From Chinchilla lanigera (lineage: Eukaryota; Chordata; Mammalia; Rodentia; Chinchillidae): 64,000 nucleotides of DNA. Positions 59,808 to 64,000 of this stretch are shown in pieces. A program made the position numbers and the translations under genes. The DNA lies in NCBI RefSeq assembly GCF_000276665.1, contig NW_004955470.1, forward strand, positions 5,885,088-5,949,087. Reading direction: 5' to 3'. The notes under the pieces are model-generated. The model saw only the letters and a program-made list of their open reading frames with translations. It was not told the DNA's origin and did not search any database. The stretch's first letter is position 1. Every line of letters starts with the position of its first letter.

Positions 59808-59859
59808 GACGTATTCGATGTGGCATTGTCTGGACTCTCCGGCTCAGCATCACCTTTCT
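59808..59859 (-). CDS. AFF3: AFF3 internal coding exon (upstream of the two), 52 bp
   Basis: AFF3 is a nuclear AF4/FMR2-family scaffold linked to super-elongation-complex-like assemblies with P-TEFb. On the minus strand the exon follows a pyrimidine-rich acceptor ending in ttttaag and stops at a TC|GTAAGT donor. It reads AG, sixteen codons, then TC, giving KGDAEPESPDNATSNT plus the first two bases of a serine codon. I recall the same KGDAEPESPDN...TSNTS segment directly before MLEDDLKL in human AFF3. The incoming AG would complete a lysine codon if the previous exon ends in A. The final TC joins the A that opens exon 16463-16514 to make serine, so phase is preserved across a 43-kb intron. A second AG two bases into the exon could be a tandem acceptor, but using it would break the frame. 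The previous exon (expected to end near the HNNPK segment) was not found in the window. Confidence 0.93.
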
Positions 59860-62649
59860 CTTAAAAAGGGAGCAGAAAAAAATACCAACATGTGAGTCTT
59901 GCCGTCTTTAAGAATTAAGAGAGATTAAGTATATTTCTATGCTCCTATTAAAAATCTTTCAAAATGTGCAGCAGGAGGCTATTAAAACATCCTTTATTGC
60001 CTGAGAAGCGGATTTGCAAAATAATCTCATCTTTGCCATGCAATTGCCCAGGCACAGCTCCACGAGTAGGTACTGAGGAGCTATTTGCAAACACCAGAGA
60101 CTGGAAGTGGAGACCCTGCCCAAAGATGAATATCTTACAGATGGAATCAGTTTCTTTCCATTTCATTGTACAGAAAATTTAAGGAAATAAACCCATTAGC
60201 ATTCTCCATCCAAGACTCTTTGAACTTTGATCCTCTCTGCTAACGAGCCAAATAGAGTTGGGCTGAATCAGAATTTGGACGGAAGAATTTTACAGAACAC
60301 TGAGGTTGGAGTTGTGAGGTTCCCAAGAATTCTACCCCACAGAGCTCTGGCAGCAGGTCTGGGGGTCCCCAAGTTAAAGCACAGTAAGATGTAAACCACA
60401 AATCCTTCCTGACCCTCTGAGAGACTCGTTACAAGAATGTTTCTGTGGGATGTGGTCATCGGGGGTTTAATGGGTTTTAGTTTGGGGAGCCAGGAAACAC
60501 CTCACTTTGTGTAGTTTTAAGAACAAATTCCCTTTGCAACAGGCATAGCATAATGCCTAGCCCTGGACCAGATGGTGATTGGAAGCAGGCATCATCGTTT
60601 TGGAAGGAGCCTTCTTGGATTTGCTGGAGGCTAGGATGGAAGAGTTGGTCGGCTGCAGCTGCAGATGGCTGTGCAGTGCAACAGTTGAACAAACCCTGCA
60701 TAGATTGTGAGTTGCCAGAAGTGGGCAGGGTGGTGGCAGCTGGCTTTGTTGTGCTTTTCAAGCCAGACCTGGACATCTCCTAGGACCGTGATGCTGAACC
60801 TTTTAGAGCTTTCAGTGATAAGAAACAGCTGGCTGCGCTATGCATGCTGTAGGTTCACCACCACTGTACTGGGACCTCTCAGGCCACTGCTCAGGCCCTC
60901 AGGCCTGTGCACGGCGCCAAGCTTCATTTGTCAGCTGTGAACAGTAACGGGTGGTCACTTTTTCTCAGGAATGAGGATCCCTTAAATCACATCATGAGCA
61001 CATCCCCAGGATACAGTCCAGGCTGAGCTCAAGAGCAAACTTCGCATTTTCTTCTCTGTTTCTCATAGGAAATTAAAGAGCTGAGAGAAGAGGAAGACAC
61101 AGCAACAAGGAGTTCATGCATCTGTCTCAGACACAGCTGTGCTGCATGTCCGTGGTGCTGGTACCCACGAGAGACAGCCACGTGGCTCAGATGCCAGTCA
61201 TTTAGGGGAAAACAAAAAAGCCACAAAGTCCATGCTGACGACAAACCCTGGGCATGTTGGGGTCCCTGTCCACATGAAGCGATGCTGATGTAAAAGCAAG
61301 GCAGCCAGTCAACTTGCTCTAGAGCTCATACTTTTATATTCAGTCTTCTGGGCGGGGCTGTGATATGCTCCCTTGGGAGACATGTAAGGTCTGGTCAGGT
61401 AGCTTCTGTGCTGGAAAATAATCTAATCTAGCACTTTCCAGCATCATTTTTCCACAGAGCATCATCATTCCTGCCATAACCTCCAAATAAGAGTCATAAC
61501 ACCTGCGTGATGTGACAAAACTGAACGGAGATTTCATTTTTCTCAAATACATTGATCCTTTTTTTTTTTTAAATTTGGAGAAATTGGTTCCTTTTCCCCA
61601 GGGCATCATGACCATAGTTACACCACACACACCATTATAAACAATGTAAAGTAGCGGGCTCAGCAGTGGCAGGCAATAGTAAATATTTCCAAATAACTGA
61701 TGTCAGTAAGTAGGGAATCAATAATATAAATGAAGGCCTTGCTGGGATGTTTGAATAAGTATGCTTTACCTTGAGCAATAACGCTGCTAAATAAGCTGCA
61801 GGTTGAGAGGCCACAGGCTCGACTGCACATGGGTGCTGGGGGCTGCAGGAGTCCCGGGCTGGCGTCAGCTCACAGACAAAGCTGCAGCTGATTATCTCTG
61901 CTCTTAGCAGCACTTATGTTGTGGCAACAGGGAAAACAGAATAGGTTCTGGCAAATAAGAAGGATACCAAGGGGCCAAATGGGATAATCACGAATAGTCC
62001 AAAAGTGAGTGCTTCTAGCAACTTCAGCACTGATAATGAATGATCTTTTCTGGGTAGAAGTAAGCTTGTGATTAAGACAGGGATTATCCTATTTTCGTCC
62101 TTCAGGAAGAACGCAATGCAAAACTCTCCCCTACCCCCAACATTTGAAATTTTAGCTGATGCATTTTCTGAAGTTAATTTGAAATGTTAAGGGCATAAAC
62201 CATTGGAAATCATAGTCTGTTAGGGCACAAGTGGAAATGTGGAGGGAGAGCTAGAAAATTCTCAGTATGAGATCTATTTAGTTAGTTAGGTCTCTGGAGA
62301 GGGTTCCCTGCAGCGTCCTCAAAAGGCTGCTGGGTTCATCTTGTTGATCTTACTTTCATCTTTCTCATGATGGGTCTCCCCATGCTGGTCCCTTTGGCAG
62401 AGAACCTGCATTGGTCATTGATAAGCGGGACATAAAAGACTTGTTCAGGTGCAGGAGTGTGGTCATTCTGCAGGTGTCAATATAGTTACAGAGGGGAAGA
62501 GATGTGAGCTATGAAAAGGATGATACTGCTGTGTGCAAATTATATACAGAGGATGCCTATACGTATGGTTCATGTATTTTCAACTTGACACATGTCCTTT
62601 GATGATCTGTCACTAATGCAGGACTACATGCTAAAGTAGAAGGTCTGCG
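59860..62649 (-). other. AFF3 upstream intron, mostly unassigned
   Basis: No further AFF3 exon was recognised. It holds the short hAT element at 60786-60866 and otherwise no named repeat. Confidence 0.45.
60786..60866. mobile_element. 81-bp hAT-type MITE
   Basis: The left end ccgtgatgctgaacctttta and the reversed right end cagtggtggtgaacctacag are terminal inverted repeats of the widespread hAT cagtgatggcgaacc type. The 8-base flanks tcctagga (60778-60785) and tactggga (60867-60874) agree at six positions, the length expected for hAT target duplications. Confidence 0.72.
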
Positions 62650-62715
62650 GTGGTGGTGTAGCTCTGTGGCAGAGTGCTTGCCCTGGGTTCATCCCCAGCA
62701 CTTAAAAAAAAAGGA
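62650..62715 (+). mobile_element. ID SINE with internal deletion
   Basis: ggtgtagctctgtggcagag, tgcttgccctgggttcatcc and ccagcactt plus an A-tail. The segment between the two promoter boxes is shortened by about 15 bases. Confidence 0.8.
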
Positions 62716-64000
62716 CAGGTGGGTTAAGGTACATTTGCCCCTGAGATATGAAGTATGAAACAGCCTGATGGTTCTAACAGGCCACTTAGAAGTTTTTTGG
62801 TAGTTACCTTTCTAATTCACTAAATGTACTGAAGGTTTTTATTCCTGGCCCCTTGACTGGTAAGCATAAGAATGCCCCTTAAACACGTAAAGTGACTGCA
62901 TGGCAGAAGGGTTCCATTCTCCATCAGCGGTGCTAGGGTATGGACCAGACAAGAGTTTTGAAAAGGGAATCAAAATAGACACATATCACACTGCATTCTA
63001 CTGCAGCAGAAAGTTGGTTATGCTACAACTTTTCTTCAACTGTAATTCATATATCTCTGCTTTCAAACAGTACAGGAAAGGTAATGACTTTTCTTGCTTT
63101 TGTTTTTAATTCTGTTAGCCCCTGATTTGTTACTCTGTCATAGACTATTATTTTTATTCATACAGGTATCCACTTTAGATATTCCTAATGCTCTCTGATA
63201 TGAAAAACAAGAGATAAGGCATCTTAACATACTGTCCCTTCCCCTGCAAATTTTATTAGTTTTGTTATTACTTTTAGTAGATATTTGTAACTTTAAATAC
63301 ATTTAATCTTCTATTTCTTGATTAATCAACTTCTGACAGTACAACACCTCTTTACATTATGTGTAGTGAGGGAACTCGCCCGTCTATCCCATCCACCTTT
63401 CCTCGCTTGCTTTTTCAACTCTAAACTACTGTACTTTTCCTATTACATTGCCAAGATTTAAAATGTTTACATTTTGTTCCATAATTATTAAAGAGTCACC
63501 CTCATTAGTAATCATTTAGTTAATAACTTAAGTTTTGGACTTGCCAATGGGTCAGTTAGAGAAATTATAAACCAGTAACTAGTGTCCACAATATTATAGG
63601 CATTAGACACCAGAGTGCAAAGCAGGGTAAGCAGACCTGTGCAAAAGGGATCATCACTGATGCTGAATGAGGCAATGTCCCTGACATGGATACCAAATGG
63701 ATTCTTGTTCTCATCTTCTACCACACCACAAAAAGAAACTCAGATGCCCCAAAGGCCTCTGAGCTCTTCTAGTCCTCCCTACCAGCTACCCAGTAAGGAT
63801 TGTGTTAATCAGGCCCTGTCGGCTTCTGAGAGATTTTTTTTTGCCATGCACGTGTGTATTCTTTGGTCATTGCTGTTTCTAATCTATACAGGAATGGATC
63901 CAGACTGCATTCTATTGAGACTTAGTTTTCATGTTCCACATTATGATTTTCAGACCAGCCGTCATGACGCAGGTAGACTTGCTTTCGTTCGTCTACAGTC
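62716..64000 (-). other. AFF3 upstream intron, unassigned
   Basis: No exon or named repeat was recognised up to the window end. Confidence 0.35.

Overview
The window is a stretch of mammalian nuclear DNA, almost all of it intron. Only two protein-coding exons can be supported. Both are on the minus strand and are 52 bp long: 59808-59859 and 16463-16514. Spliced together they give an uninterrupted frame reading KGDAEPESPDNATSNTS followed by MLEDDLKLSSDEDESEQ. I recognise this as part of AFF3 (LAF4), a member of the AF4/FMR2 family of transcription-elongation scaffold proteins. A 43.3-kb intron lies between the exons. The other two flanks, 1-16462 and 59860-64000, are the neighbouring AFF3 introns, and both run off the window.

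The repeats point to a rodent. There are ID-type SINEs (tRNA-like, 'gctggggatttagctcag'), B1 elements with the internal duplication, and ID-B1 composite (B4-like) SINEs. Three young ID copies share the same diagnostic body and have clear target-site duplications. Old elements (MIR, MER5-type hAT, Tigger/MER2, L1M, MaLR LTRs) are still easy to read, which suggests a slowly evolving non-muroid rodent. I do not see the ID variant I remember as abundant in squirrels. A beaver-like (castorimorph) rodent is my best guess, held loosely.

Layout along the plus strand: 1-16462 is AFF3 downstream intron. It holds ID-B1 and B1 SINEs, an antisense L1 3' end (4655-5062), an old unnamed repeat near 10 kb, and a sense L1 (11085-13840). 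That L1 is interrupted by an ID, by a palindromic TA-flanked MITE and by a 350-base assembly gap. The large intron (16515-59807) carries MaLR LTRs, an inverted pair of mariner 3' ends, two MER2-like Tiggers and two other Tigger relics. It also holds a retroposed insertion with four 101-bp tandem units (24864-25512), MIR, L2-like and MER5 fragments, and long antisense L1s at 42.4-44.8 kb and 53.1-56.6 kb. The last 4 kb are AFF3 upstream intron with a short hAT MITE and an ID.

The most unusual objects are the 101-bp-period retroposed element, the inverted mariner pair, a 140-bp inverted duplication at 33.0/35.3 kb, and a pair of nearly identical MIR fragments 1.4 kb apart. No complete gene, RNA gene, CpG island or promoter was found. 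The long open frames in introns look like chance frames in repeat-rich or pyrimidine-rich DNA.
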